In this document: positions 18,344-26,950 of the stretch, piece by piece
Layout: each line of letters begins with the position of its first letter
Numbering within the stretch: the stretch's first letter is position 1
Assembly (NCBI GenBank): GCA_035390965.1
Contig: DAOPKE010000002.1
Location: forward strand, 1-64,000
Direction of reading: 5' to 3'
Source: GWF2-43-63 sp035390965
GTDB lineage: Bacteria; Bacteroidota; Bacteroidia; Bacteroidales; DTU049
Length of the DNA: 64,000 nt
Translations under genes and position numbers: made by a program
Notes under the pieces: generated by a model
The model's database searches: none
What the model saw: the letters and a program-made list of their open reading frames with translations, nothing else
Told to the model about the DNA's origin: nothing

Positions 18344-19021
18344 ATGGACACAAAAAAGAACAAATCGAAAAACCTTGAAAACTTCAAAAGTATGTTTTTC
18401 GAAACCGGTTTGGTTGTTTCACTGTTTCTGGTGCTTGCAGCCTTCGAATGGAAAACCTCTCCTTCGGTAAATTCAACACTGACCGAAACACCCTATGTGT
18501 ATATTGATACCGACACGGTTATTAAATTCAAAACCATAGAAAAAACTCCTCCGCCCAAAGTAATCACCGAAATAAAAGTTACAAAAAAAGAAGTTGAAAC
18601 AACACCGGAAATTTTCAACACCGAATGGGATGATAAAGCGTCGGAAAAAGTTTTCACTGAAATCAAAAAAGATGAAACCGAACCTCAGGTAGAAGGCGAT
18701 GAAATTATTACTGTTCCGCCGCTTATGCCCCAGTTTCCGGGTGGTGATGAGGCCCTGATGGATTATATGATGAAAAACACCAAATATCCGATGCAGGATC
18801 GTGAAATTGGTTTGCAAGGCAAAGTCTATGTTTCCTTTGTTGTTGAAAAAAGCGGCGAAGTCAGTCAGGTAAAATTGGAACGCGGCATTGGAGGACAATG
18901 CGACGGAGAAGCCATGAGAGTAGTAAAAAACATGCCTTCGTGGGTACCCGGAAAAAACAGTCTGGGCAGACCGGTCAGGGTTAAACTGACTTTGCCGGTA
19001 AGCTTTATTCTGATAAACTAA
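18344..19021 (+). CDS. TonB family energy transducer (second of a tandem pair)
   Basis: A 225-residue paralogue of the preceding TonB protein. It keeps the basic cytoplasmic start (KKNKSKNLENFKSMFFETG), one membrane helix (about 23-40), a lysine- and glutamate-rich periplasmic linker without a long proline tract, and a TonB domain with FPGGDEALMDYMMKNTKYP and GQCDGEAMRVVKNMPSW. A terminator separates the two genes, so they are probably expressed separately. The start is ATG 18344; the 46 extra upstream codons read through the terminator. Its stop overlaps the end of the convergent U32 gene by 4 bp. Confidence 0.92.
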   Translation: MDTKKNKSKNLENFKSMFFETGLVVSLFLVLAAFEWKTSPSVNSTLTETPYVYIDTDTVIKFKTIEKTPPPKVITEIKVTKKEVETTPEIFNTEWDDKASEKVFTEIKKDETEPQVEGDEIITVPPLMPQFPGGDEALMDYMMKNTKYPMQDREIGLQGKVYVSFVVEKSGEVSQVKLERGIGGQCDGEAMRVVKNMPSWVPGKNSLGRPVRVKLTLPVSFILIN

Positions 19022-20253
19022 GACTCAACCTGAACAATACGGAAAACCTTGTCGCCACGACGAACCATCCGGGATACAGAAAAGGCAAACAACGCGCCCT
19101 GAGGCGCCATGGGCGCTTCTCCACGGTCAAGATGAATTTTATCGATTTCTCCCTCATACAGGCCCGTTGTCGGGCCTGTTATGGTAACTGTTGTTCCCGG
19201 AAATACCGGCCCTGTTTCGGCACGCACTTCGGCAACACCAAGTTTTGAAAAATAATTAGTGACTTTGCCGATATATTCACGACGTTCGGTAGCCGAAGAC
19301 CCATGCCGGTCGGTCCATTCGCCAATGGTTTTTCCCATATAGTACCCTTCCCAGAAACCACGGTTATAAACTTTGGAAAGTCGTTCCATCCATGATGCAA
19401 TAGCCGCATCGGTATAAGTATTGTTTTCAATGGCTTTCAATGCTTCGGAATACACTCTTACAACAGCCGATACATATTCCGGCGGACGGCCGCGCCCCTC
19501 AATTTTGAGCACCGAAATACCGGCTGCGATAAGCTTATCAAGAAAGCCAAGCGTACACAAATCGCGTGGCGACATGATGTACTCATTATCAATCAACAAT
19601 TCTGTTCCTCCCTCAAGATCCCTGACCAGATAAGGTCTGCGACATATCTGCGCACATTGGCCCCGGTTGGCGCTCCGGTTCAGATTATCGAGACTCAGAT
19701 AACATTTGCCACTGATGGCCATACACAAAGCCCCATGGGCAAAAGCTTCGAGCCGCACCAGATTGCCCGAAGGGCCACAGATATTTTGCTGAATAATCTT
19801 TGCATGCAACTGCTTCACTTTTTCAAGCGACAACTCCCTTGATAAAACCATCACATCGGCCCAGCGCGAAAAAAAACGCACTGCACCAGCATTGGTTATG
19901 TTTGACTGTGTTGACATATGCACAGTTAATCCTAACTCTCTGGAACGCTCAAGAACGCTGACATCGGTGGCAATAACAGCATCAATTCCTGCATTTGCAG
20001 CACTCTGTAAAATACTATTGACTTCGTCGGCTTCATTGTCAAAAACAACAGTATTCAAAGCAAGATAAGCCCTGACGCCACTTTCGCGGCATAATCGCAC
20101 AATATTTGCAAGATCTTCCTGCCCAAAATTTACAGCCGATGAAGATCTCATGTTCAGATTTCCTATTCCAAAATACACAGAATCAGCTCCGGCCTCAAGC
20201 GCAGCGCGCAGCGATTCATAAGATCCAACCGGTGCAGTAATTTCAATTTTCAT
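19018..20253 (-). CDS. U32 family peptidase-like protein (tRNA/rRNA hydroxylation or ubiquinone-type family)
   Basis: The 411 residues match the U32 family: N-terminal ITAPVGSYESLRAALEAGADSVYFG barrel start, HMSTQSNITNAGAV, the cluster-type segment HGALCMAISGKCYLS, and NRGQCAQICRRPY with spaced cysteines likely to hold an iron-sulfur cluster. Named relatives include RlhA, TrhP and UbiU/UbiV; the sequence seen here is closest in layout to RlhA/TrhP types that hydroxylate RNA, but I cannot choose between them. Despite the family name, peptidase activity is doubtful. A TATCTTTG box on the minus strand (20265-20258) sits only 5 bp before the ATG, which would give an almost leaderless mRNA. Confidence 0.88.
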   Translation of the reverse strand: MKIEITAPVGSYESLRAALEAGADSVYFGIGNLNMRSSSAVNFGQEDLANIVRLCRESGVRAYLALNTVVFDNEADEVNSILQSAANAGIDAVIATDVSVLERSRELGLTVHMSTQSNITNAGAVRFFSRWADVMVLSRELSLEKVKQLHAKIIQQNICGPSGNLVRLEAFAHGALCMAISGKCYLSLDNLNRSANRGQCAQICRRPYLVRDLEGGTELLIDNEYIMSPRDLCTLGFLDKLIAAGISVLKIEGRGRPPEYVSAVVRVYSEALKAIENNTYTDAAIASWMERLSKVYNRGFWEGYYMGKTIGEWTDRHGSSATERREYIGKVTNYFSKLGVAEVRAETGPVFPGTTVTITGPTTGLYEGEIDKIHLDRGEAPMAPQGALFAFSVSRMVRRGDKVFRIVQVES

Positions 20254-20320
20254 AGAACAAAGATAGAGAAAGAATAGTTTAAATTTTTTGCGAAATAATC
20301 ATCAAACCGATATATTTTAA

Positions 20321-20328
20321 TATCTTTG
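20321..20328 (+). promoter_or_regulatory. -7 box TAtcTTTG
   Basis: The TAnnTTTG match overlaps the first in-frame start (20326) of the small lipoprotein, so translation must begin downstream at ATG 20365. Confidence 0.55.
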
Positions 20329-20364
20329 AAACAACAAACCTTTGAAACAACTAAAACCTACCCT

Positions 20365-20865
20365 ATGAAAAAGATTTTTTTACTGCTCGGAATTGCGTTT
20401 GCTGCTACAATGATTTCATGCGGTCCAACCACCGAAGATGCCATCAAACACAATGACAACATTGTTGCTGACCAGAAAGAAATGCTTGATCTTGAAACCG
20501 ATTTGTTAAACGACATCGTTGACGGACAAGAAGCGGCAGACATCAAAAAAACCTTCAAGAAATATCTCGGTTTTCTCGAAGAAATGGAAAAGAAATATAA
20601 CGAAATGGATGAGTTTGATGAAAAAGACACATTCAGAAAAGCCATGATCAATCTTATCAAGGAATTCAAAAGTGTTGCAGAAAATGAATACGATGAAATG
20701 ATTGAGATTTACTCAAAAGAACCAGATGCTTTAACCGATGCGGATTTTGAGAAATGGGAAGACCTCACCGAAATCATTGATGAAAAAGAAGGCAAAGCCA
20801 ATGATGATTTTCTGGATGCTCAAAAAGAATTCTCCAAAGAATACAATTTTGATCTTAAAAAATAA
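20365..20865 (+). CDS. Small helical lipoprotein with CGP lipobox
   Basis: From ATG 20365 this is a 166-residue predicted lipoprotein. The signal peptide MKKIFLLLGIAFAATMISC ends in a lipobox with Cys19, and the mature protein starts CGPTTEDA. The rest is charged and helical, with many Glu, Asp and Lys and no recognised domain. It is followed by a second lipoprotein with the same CGP start and similar size, so the two are probably diverged paralogues. Function unknown. Confidence 0.75.
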   Translation: MKKIFLLLGIAFAATMISCGPTTEDAIKHNDNIVADQKEMLDLETDLLNDIVDGQEAADIKKTFKKYLGFLEEMEKKYNEMDEFDEKDTFRKAMINLIKEFKSVAENEYDEMIEIYSKEPDALTDADFEKWEDLTEIIDEKEGKANDDFLDAQKEFSKEYNFDLKK

Positions 20866-20963
20866 TTGAAAAACATTCTATTTGAAAGGGCTGTCATCAT
20901 ATGGCGGCCTTTTCTTTTTACTTTCTGAAAAAAACAGACATCTGCCCGCTGTATTTTATTCTA

Positions 20964-20971
20964 TACCTTTG
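20964..20971 (+). promoter_or_regulatory. -7 box TAccTTTG
   Basis: A TAnnTTTG match 27 bp before ATG 20998. The start at 20980 would be almost at the transcription start, so 20998 is preferred. Confidence 0.55.
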
Positions 20972-20997
20972 TTGCGCAAATGCAATACCTTTTTTCA

Positions 20998-21567
20998 ATG
21001 AAAAAACTGATTGTCATCACAGCTTTCATCATTGCTGCTTTTTCATCCTGCGGTCCTTCTGAACAAAAACGACAGGATGCCAATGATGTATATTCTGAAA
21101 CACTCGGCATTATAAACGAAGTCAACACACATGACAGCGAATATGTTTACTGTATGCAATATTTGTTGCGTGAAATACAGTCACCAGACCTGAAAAAAAA
21201 TAAAAAGAAACTGAAATCAATTACAGATAGTATTTCATTACTCGATGCAGCCTGCGATTCACTAGCTATTGTCATTGCAGAGGCAAAAACAAAGACCGAA
21301 AAACTGAATGTCGAAAAACCAGATATGGAATTGACTGAAGCAGCCGACAGTCTGCTAAGCAAATACAATACAATTACACAAAATATTTATCAGGATATCA
21401 ACCAAAAAATGAAAAAGATTTCGCTACCGGTAAAAGACAGCGAATACACCGCTTTGCTTCGCCTGTCATACAGAGCCGACTCCGTGCTTAATGCTGCAGT
21501 TACAAATTTCAATACTGAAAGTGCAGCATTTTACGAAAAATACGGACTAAAAGATTTAAAAAAATAA
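20998..21567 (+). CDS. Small helical lipoprotein, second of a pair
   Basis: The 189-residue product has a lipoprotein signal MKKLIVITAFIIAAFSSC and the mature start CGPSEQKRQDANDV. The remainder is helical, with a basic LKKNKKKLKS stretch and a C-terminal YEKYGLKDLKK that resembles the SKEYNFDLKK end of the preceding lipoprotein. No family is recognised. It has its own promoter-like box and shares a bidirectional terminator with aspS. Confidence 0.75.
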   Translation: MKKLIVITAFIIAAFSSCGPSEQKRQDANDVYSETLGIINEVNTHDSEYVYCMQYLLREIQSPDLKKNKKKLKSITDSISLLDAACDSLAIVIAEAKTKTEKLNVEKPDMELTEAADSLLSKYNTITQNIYQDINQKMKKISLPVKDSEYTALLRLSYRADSVLNAAVTNFNTESAAFYEKYGLKDLKK

Positions 21568-21599
21568 TTTTTCGGAGTTTTCTGAGAAGAAAAATTATT
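21563..21599. terminator. Bidirectional terminator between lipoprotein gene and aspS
   Basis: An 11-bp perfect inverted repeat (AATAATTTTTC / GAAAAATTATT) with a 15-bp loop overlaps both convergent stop codons. It gives T runs on both strands. Confidence 0.7.
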
Positions 21600-23346
21600 C
21601 TGGCTTTACCAGACGGATACTGAGTTCGTCAAGTTGTTTCTGATCAACAAACGAAGGCGAATCAGCCATCAAATCGCGACCTGAGTTGTTTTTCGGAAAT
21701 GCAATAAAATCGCGGATATTGTTCTGCCCGGCCATCATTGCAGCAAATCTGTCGAATCCGAAAGCGATTCCACCGTGCGGAGGCGCACCAAATTCGAAAG
21801 CTCCAAGAAGAAAACCAAACTGATCAGCAGCTTCTTCTTCGGTAAAACCAAGAGCTCTGAACATGCGCATCTGCAAGCCGCGGTCATGAATTCTGATACT
21901 GCCTCCGCCAATTTCGACGCCATTAATAACAAGATCATATGCATTGGCACGAACCGAACCCGGGTCAGATTCAAGCATTGATGCATCTTCGGCCACCGGC
22001 GAAGTAAACGGATGGTGCATGGCAAAAAAGCGTTGAGCATCATCATCCCACTCCAGCAACGGAAAATCAACAACCCAAAGTGCAGCGTACGTTGATGAAT
22101 CGCGAAATCCAAGACGGTTTCCAAGCTCAAGACGGAGATCGCCGGCAATCCCAAAAATTTTCTTCTTATTACCGGCAACAATCAGCATTAAATCGCCTTC
22201 ACCGGCAGCACAAGAACTTTTCCAGGCATTCAGGTCATCAGCCGTAAAAAATTTATCAACCGATGATTTTGCAGTTCCATCGCTTGAAAATTTTGCCCAA
22301 ATCAGACCCGTAGCACCAATCTGCGGCCTTTTCACCCACTCGGTAAGTTCATCCAGCTGCTTACGTGTATATTCTGCGGCACCCGGCACCACAAGCGCCA
22401 GCACATGATCGGCCGAATCAAACACCTGAAATCCTTTTCCCTTCGCAATTTCAGAAATATCCTGAATTTGCATTCCAAAACGAAGATCCGGTTTATCACT
22501 GCCATAAAGCCGTATAGCTTCACTATAAGGCATACGGATAAATTCAGGGAGCTCCGTATTTTTAATTTTTCTAAACAACTGTCTGGTCAGACCTTCAAAC
22601 ACATTGAGCACATCTTCACGTTCAACAAAAGACATTTCACAGTCAATCTGTGTGAATTCCGGCTGGCGGTCGGCCCGCAAATCTTCGTCACGAAAACAAC
22701 GGACAATCTGAAAATAACGATCGAAACCCGACACCATGAGCAATTGCTTAAAAGTTTGCGGGGACTGCGGCAGAGCATAAAACTGATTTGTATTCATGCG
22801 CGAAGGGACAATGAAATCGCGCGCTCCTTCAGGTGTTGAGCGAATCAAATACGGCGTTTCAATTTCCATGAAATTATTTTCACTCAGATAATTTCTAACC
22901 TCGAGAGCCATACGATGACGCAGCTGTATATTAAACTGCAGCGGAGCCCGGCGTAAATCGAGATAGCGGTATTTCATACGAAGTTCTTCACCACCATCAG
23001 TATCTGTTTCAATGGTAAAAGGCGGAACTTGTGATTTATTGAGCACTTCAAGCTTCTGAACCTCAATCTCAATATCACCGGTATTAATATTCTTGTTTTT
23101 ATTGGAGCGTTCCCTGACAATGCCTGTCACCCTGATTACATATTCGCGTCCCAGACTGCGTGCCGTTTCACACAAATCCTTGTTGGCATCAAGGTCAAAT
23201 ATCAACTGAGTAATACCATAACGATCGCGCAGATCAATAAAAGTCATTCCGCCGAGGTCACGGATTCGTTGAACCCAGCCACTGAGTACAACTGTCTGTT
23301 CAATATTTTCCTGACGCAATTCGCCGCAAGTATGAGTTCTGTACAT
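21595..23346 (-). CDS. aspS: Aspartyl-tRNA synthetase
   Basis: This class II enzyme charges tRNA with aspartate. The 583 residues match the bacterial type: N-terminal OB anticodon-binding domain (VVLSGWVQRIRDLGGMTFIDLRDR), catalytic core with FMEIETPYLIRSTPEGARDF, the flipping-loop region SPQTFKQLLM, FRDEDLRADRQPEFTQIDCEMSF, the bacterial GAD insertion in the middle, and motif 3 GIAFGFDRFAAMM near the C terminus. A TAATTTCG near-match to a -7 box lies 17 bp upstream on the minus strand. Whether it is discriminating or charges tRNA-Asn cannot be told. Confidence 0.97.
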   Translation of the reverse strand: MYRTHTCGELRQENIEQTVVLSGWVQRIRDLGGMTFIDLRDRYGITQLIFDLDANKDLCETARSLGREYVIRVTGIVRERSNKNKNINTGDIEIEVQKLEVLNKSQVPPFTIETDTDGGEELRMKYRYLDLRRAPLQFNIQLRHRMALEVRNYLSENNFMEIETPYLIRSTPEGARDFIVPSRMNTNQFYALPQSPQTFKQLLMVSGFDRYFQIVRCFRDEDLRADRQPEFTQIDCEMSFVEREDVLNVFEGLTRQLFRKIKNTELPEFIRMPYSEAIRLYGSDKPDLRFGMQIQDISEIAKGKGFQVFDSADHVLALVVPGAAEYTRKQLDELTEWVKRPQIGATGLIWAKFSSDGTAKSSVDKFFTADDLNAWKSSCAAGEGDLMLIVAGNKKKIFGIAGDLRLELGNRLGFRDSSTYAALWVVDFPLLEWDDDAQRFFAMHHPFTSPVAEDASMLESDPGSVRANAYDLVINGVEIGGGSIRIHDRGLQMRMFRALGFTEEEAADQFGFLLGAFEFGAPPHGGIAFGFDRFAAMMAGQNNIRDFIAFPKNNSGRDLMADSPSFVDQKQLDELSIRLVKPE

Positions 23347-23418
23347 AGAGAAAAATTTTTTGCGAAATTACAATAATCAATCGTTTTAATAGTTTAATTT
23401 TACATCCCTGAGATAACT

Positions 23419-24594
23419 ATGGCTGACAGAATTCTACTATTTTTTCTTTTTTTATTATCGATTGTTGTAGCCAACAGTCAGGAAAACCTTATTTATAACG
23501 GAGATTTTGAGACCTACCGAAACTGTCCGGAAGATTATACCCACTATCTCGAAGGAATTACAGAACTAGCTCCCGGCTGGTTTATCAGCAACACATCGAC
23601 TCCTGATTATTTTAACCGATGCAGCATAAAGAGCAAGGTTGGCATCCCGGCCAATTTTGCAGGCAACATGGAACCCCATTCGGGCAATGCCTATGTTGGA
23701 ATGATTCTGCGCGCCGATTCATCAAGATATCCATACTCCCGGGGGTACAACGAGCATTTGCAAACCGTTATTACCATGCCTTTGGAACGAAACAAATTAT
23801 ATTGTCTCGAATTTTATTATGTCTTATCAAATAATAGTGGCATAGCTTCCAATGGCTTATCGGTATATCTGAGCAACGCAAAACCTGTATTTGACGAAGC
23901 CGCCGAAAAATTTCCCTTTGTGCCTCAACTTGAAATCAGACGCGATAGCGTGCTGAATGAGCGCAACCAATGGAATCTGTTTTCAGGTGTTTTCAGAGCC
24001 AGTGGAGAAGAGAAATACCTGGTGATCGGAAACTTTACCGATTATACCGAAACAAAATATGTTCCTATTGTTGAACAAGCCACTACGCAGATTCATTCAT
24101 TTGCCTATTATCTTTTCGACGATTTCAGATTATACCGGATTGATAATGAAGATGAATGCTTATGCAATGTGATACAAAACCAGACCGATTCATTTCCGCC
24201 CATACAATTTGCAAAAGAAGATTCTGTTTTCATGGAAGATATTGAAATAGGCGAAACCATTATTCTCCGCAACGTTTATTTCGAATTCGACAAAACCGAA
24301 TTGCTCCCCTACTCTTTTGCAGAACTCAATAAAATTTACAATATCCTGATTCAGTATCCTGCAATGACGATTGAAATCTCAGGACACACCGACAATATAG
24401 GCACAGAACGCTATAATCAGGCGTTGAGCGAGGAAAGGGCAAAAGCTGTTCTGGAATACCTGTACAACAAAGGCATAGAGCTTAAGCGAATGAGGTATGC
24501 TGGAAACGGAAGCCGGCTTCCCATTGCCGACAACAATTTACCTGAAGGGCGACAGATGAACCGACGCGTTGAAATAAAAATACTAAGCAAATAA
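23419..24594 (+). CDS. OmpA family outer-membrane protein
   Basis: The 391-residue protein has a signal peptide (residues about 1-20, ending NSQ), an N-terminal jelly-roll-like region with LIYNGDFETYRNCP and GWFISNTSTPDYFNRC as in many Bacteroidetes envelope proteins, and a C-terminal OmpA/MotB domain from about residue 280. That domain shows YFEFDKTELLPYS, then EISGHTDNIGTERYNQALSEERAKAV and NRRVEIKI, the residues that bind diaminopimelate peptidoglycan. Its stop overlaps the tadA start by one base (TAATG). Confidence 0.88.
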   Translation: MADRILLFFLFLLSIVVANSQENLIYNGDFETYRNCPEDYTHYLEGITELAPGWFISNTSTPDYFNRCSIKSKVGIPANFAGNMEPHSGNAYVGMILRADSSRYPYSRGYNEHLQTVITMPLERNKLYCLEFYYVLSNNSGIASNGLSVYLSNAKPVFDEAAEKFPFVPQLEIRRDSVLNERNQWNLFSGVFRASGEEKYLVIGNFTDYTETKYVPIVEQATTQIHSFAYYLFDDFRLYRIDNEDECLCNVIQNQTDSFPPIQFAKEDSVFMEDIEIGETIILRNVYFEFDKTELLPYSFAELNKIYNILIQYPAMTIEISGHTDNIGTERYNQALSEERAKAVLEYLYNKGIELKRMRYAGNGSRLPIADNNLPEGRQMNRRVEIKILSK

Positions 24595-25034
24595 TGGAGA
24601 ATCAGGATGAAAAATTTATGCAGGAAGCTTTGAAGGAAGCATTTAAAGCATTTGCAAACAACGAAGTACCTATTGGTGCCGTGCTGGTGCACAACAACCG
24701 CATTGTGGCGCGCGCATACAATCAGACCGAACTGCTCAAAGATGTAACCGCACATGCTGAAATACTACTGATCACCGCATATAGTGCCGATTCGGGAATG
24801 AAATACCTGGAAGATTTCACCCTGTATGTTACCCTCGAACCCTGTGCCATGTGTGCGGGAGCGATGAAATGGGCCCGAATCGGCCGGCTTGTTTATGCTG
24901 CTGACGATTTAAAATTCGGATATACAACACTTTCCGAGAACATTCTTCATCCAAAAACCAATATTACCAAAGGCGTCTTTCAAAAAGAATCGGCTCAACT
25001 GATGAAAGACTTCTTCGCCAAAAAACGTCTTTAA
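24594..25034 (+). CDS. tadA: tRNA-specific adenosine deaminase
   Basis: TadA converts the wobble adenosine of tRNA-Arg to inosine. The 146 residues carry the zinc deaminase motifs TAHAEILL (zinc His and catalytic Glu) and PCAMCAGAMKWARI (two zinc cysteines), plus VPIGAVLVHNNRIVARAYN near the N terminus. The gene overlaps the OmpA stop by one base, so it is probably co-transcribed with that gene. A guanine or cytosine deaminase relative is a less likely alternative. Confidence 0.93.
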   Translation: MENQDEKFMQEALKEAFKAFANNEVPIGAVLVHNNRIVARAYNQTELLKDVTAHAEILLITAYSADSGMKYLEDFTLYVTLEPCAMCAGAMKWARIGRLVYAADDLKFGYTTLSENILHPKTNITKGVFQKESAQLMKDFFAKKRL

Positions 25035-25078
25035 TGACAAATTTGTTAGCTTTTAGAAACAAATACGTCTATTTGTTC

Positions 25079-25108
25079 TTGAATATCTGAGATTAATTAT
25101 TACTTTTG
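25079..25108 (+). promoter_or_regulatory. Promoter TTG-N19-TActTTTG
   Basis: TTG at 25079-25081 and TACTTTTG at 25101-25108 give consensus spacing, 27 bp upstream of the PorE-like gene. Confidence 0.7.
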
Positions 25109-25134
25109 CACATTAAATAAAAAATAATTAACTC

Positions 25135-26898
25135 ATGAGCAGAAATATCTTTCTGACCTTTCTGTTGGTTTTTACAGCTGTATCGTTGATGTCGCAACCC
25201 ATCGATGATATTGCAAAAATGCAGAATGACAAGAAATACAGAGATGCATATGATAAGGCAGAAGCTGCATTGCTGGATTTTAATTACGAAGAAGCCCTGG
25301 AAATTTATCTGAAATGGGATTCCGTTTACCCCAACAATGCCAATCTCAATTTCAAAATCGGCTATTGCTATGCCAATATGAGCAGCGATAAACCCCGCGC
25401 CATTCCTTATCTTGAGAAAGCGGCATCCTCTGTGGTACGTGAATATGTGGGCGATTATATTGAGAGCAATGCTCCTGTCGATTTATTCATGCTTCTTGGA
25501 ATTGTTTATCACATCGATTATAAATTCAACAAAGCTGTTGAAAATTTTGACAAATTCATCAAATACGCTGAGTTCGACGATCCCGAGCTGGTTGATTCGG
25601 TTAAAGTCCTCAAGGAAAAATCATACACAGCCATCCGTGTCATCAACAACCCACTGAGCATTAAAATCGAAAACCTGGGGGAACTTGTAAACACAAATTA
25701 TCCGGAATACAGTCCGGTCATTACATCGGATATGAAAACGCTGTATTTTACCAGCCGAAGGGAAGGAAGCACCGGAGACAAAAAAGATGCAAAAGGACTT
25801 TTTTTCGAAGACGTATATTATTCTTCGCTGGGCTCTGATAACCGCTGGTCAACGGCAAAACACATCGGAGGGAAAATCAATACCGTTGGTCACGAAGCAA
25901 CCATCAGCATTTCGCCCGATGGCAAAACCATCCTTCTGTATCGCGACGACAAGGGCGATGGCAACATTTATTTCTCCGAATTGCTTGAAAACAATGAATG
26001 GAGCAAACCGGAAAAACTTCCGGAACCCATCAATTCCAAATCATGGGAAACACATGCCTGTTTTTCACCGGACATGAATTTCATTTATTTCGTTTCCAAC
26101 CGCCCCGGTGGTTATGGTGGTCGTGACATCTGGGTTTCCGAAAAAATCGGAGGGCACTGGACAGAGGCGGAAAATCTCGGACCCACAATCAATACTCCTT
26201 ATGACGAAGACTCCCCCTATATGCTTCCTGATGGAATGACATTGTATTTTTCTTCACAGGGACATGAAAACATGGGTGGATTCGATATTTTCATCAGCAC
26301 CATTTCGGAAGATGGTTTCTGGTCAACTCCAGAAAACATGGGCTATCCGGTAAACACTACCGAAGATGATGTATTTTACATTCCAACACCAGATGAAAAA
26401 CACGCTTATTACTCATCCTCCAAAAATTACGGAATTGGTGGTCAGGATTTGTATTATATGACCATTGTCAAAGCCAAGAAAAAAACCATTGCATTGCGAG
26501 GTCGCGTTGCTGATGCCAATTCATACAANNNNNNNNNNNNNNNNNNNNNNNNNNNNNNNNNNNNNNNNNNNNNNNNNNNNNNNNNNNNNNNNNNNNNNNN
26601 NNNNNNNNNNNNNNNNNNNNNNNNNNNNCTCAACCGTCTTGTTAAACTTATGACTGACCTGCCTACTCTTAAAATCGAAATCATGAGTCACACCGACAAT
26701 ATCGGATCCGATGCATATAATCTGGATCTTTCCAATCGTCGCGCCGAATCAGTGGTATCGTTTTTGATAAAGTCCGGCATTTCAAAAGACCGATTGGTAG
26801 CCAAAGGTTATGGTGAATCACAGCCTGTAGCTACAAACACCACCGATGAAGGACGTCAGGCCAATCGCCGTACTGAATTCCGGATTCTTAGCAAATAA
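25135..26898 (+). CDS. PorE-like TPR/PD40/OmpA protein, interrupted by scaffold gap
   Basis: The domain order is signal peptide (residues about 1-21), a TPR-like helical region (about 25-170), a PD40 beta-propeller with repeated SPDGKTI and PDMNFIYFVSNRPGGYGGRDIWVS blades (about 180-440), the start of a carboxypeptidase-regulatory-like domain (ALRGRVADANSY), and a C-terminal OmpA-type peptidoglycan-binding domain (IMSHTDNIGSDAYNLDLSNRRAESV, NRRTEFRILSK). This is the architecture of PorE, which anchors the type IX secretion machinery to peptidoglycan, but several paralogues exist per genome. The 100-N gap removes the join between the last two domains, and the lost sequence is probably longer than 100 bp. 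Confidence 0.85.
   Translation: MSRNIFLTFLLVFTAVSLMSQPIDDIAKMQNDKKYRDAYDKAEAALLDFNYEEALEIYLKWDSVYPNNANLNFKIGYCYANMSSDKPRAIPYLEKAASSVVREYVGDYIESNAPVDLFMLLGIVYHIDYKFNKAVENFDKFIKYAEFDDPELVDSVKVLKEKSYTAIRVINNPLSIKIENLGELVNTNYPEYSPVITSDMKTLYFTSRREGSTGDKKDAKGLFFEDVYYSSLGSDNRWSTAKHIGGKINTVGHEATISISPDGKTILLYRDDKGDGNIYFSELLENNEWSKPEKLPEPINSKSWETHACFSPDMNFIYFVSNRPGGYGGRDIWVSEKIGGHWTEAENLGPTINTPYDEDSPYMLPDGMTLYFSSQGHENMGGFDIFISTISEDGFWSTPENMGYPVNTTEDDVFYIPTPDEKHAYYSSSKNYGIGGQDLYYMTIVKAKKKTIALRGRVADANSYXXXXXXXXXXXXXXXXXXXXXXXXXXXXXXXXXXLNRLVKLMTDLPTLKIEIMSHTDNIGSDAYNLDLSNRRAESVVSFLIKSGISKDRLVAKGYGESQPVATNTTDEGRQANRRTEFRILSK
26529..26628. other. Scaffold gap of 100 N inside the PorE-like gene
   Basis: Exactly 100 N. 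The missing part should hold most of the regulatory-like domain and the first strand of the OmpA domain, roughly 100 residues by comparison with the family, so the placeholder probably under-represents the real gap. Confidence 0.97.
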
Positions 26899-26917
26899 CT
26901 GATTTGCTGAAAAAATG

Positions 26918-26925
26918 TATTTTTG
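26918..26925 (+). promoter_or_regulatory. -7 box TAttTTTG
   Basis: A TAnnTTTG match 25 bp upstream of ATG 26951. The earlier in-frame ATG at 26915 lies before this box and is unlikely to be used. Confidence 0.5.
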
Positions 26926-26950
26926 TCAAACGAAAGAAAATAAAGCTGTT

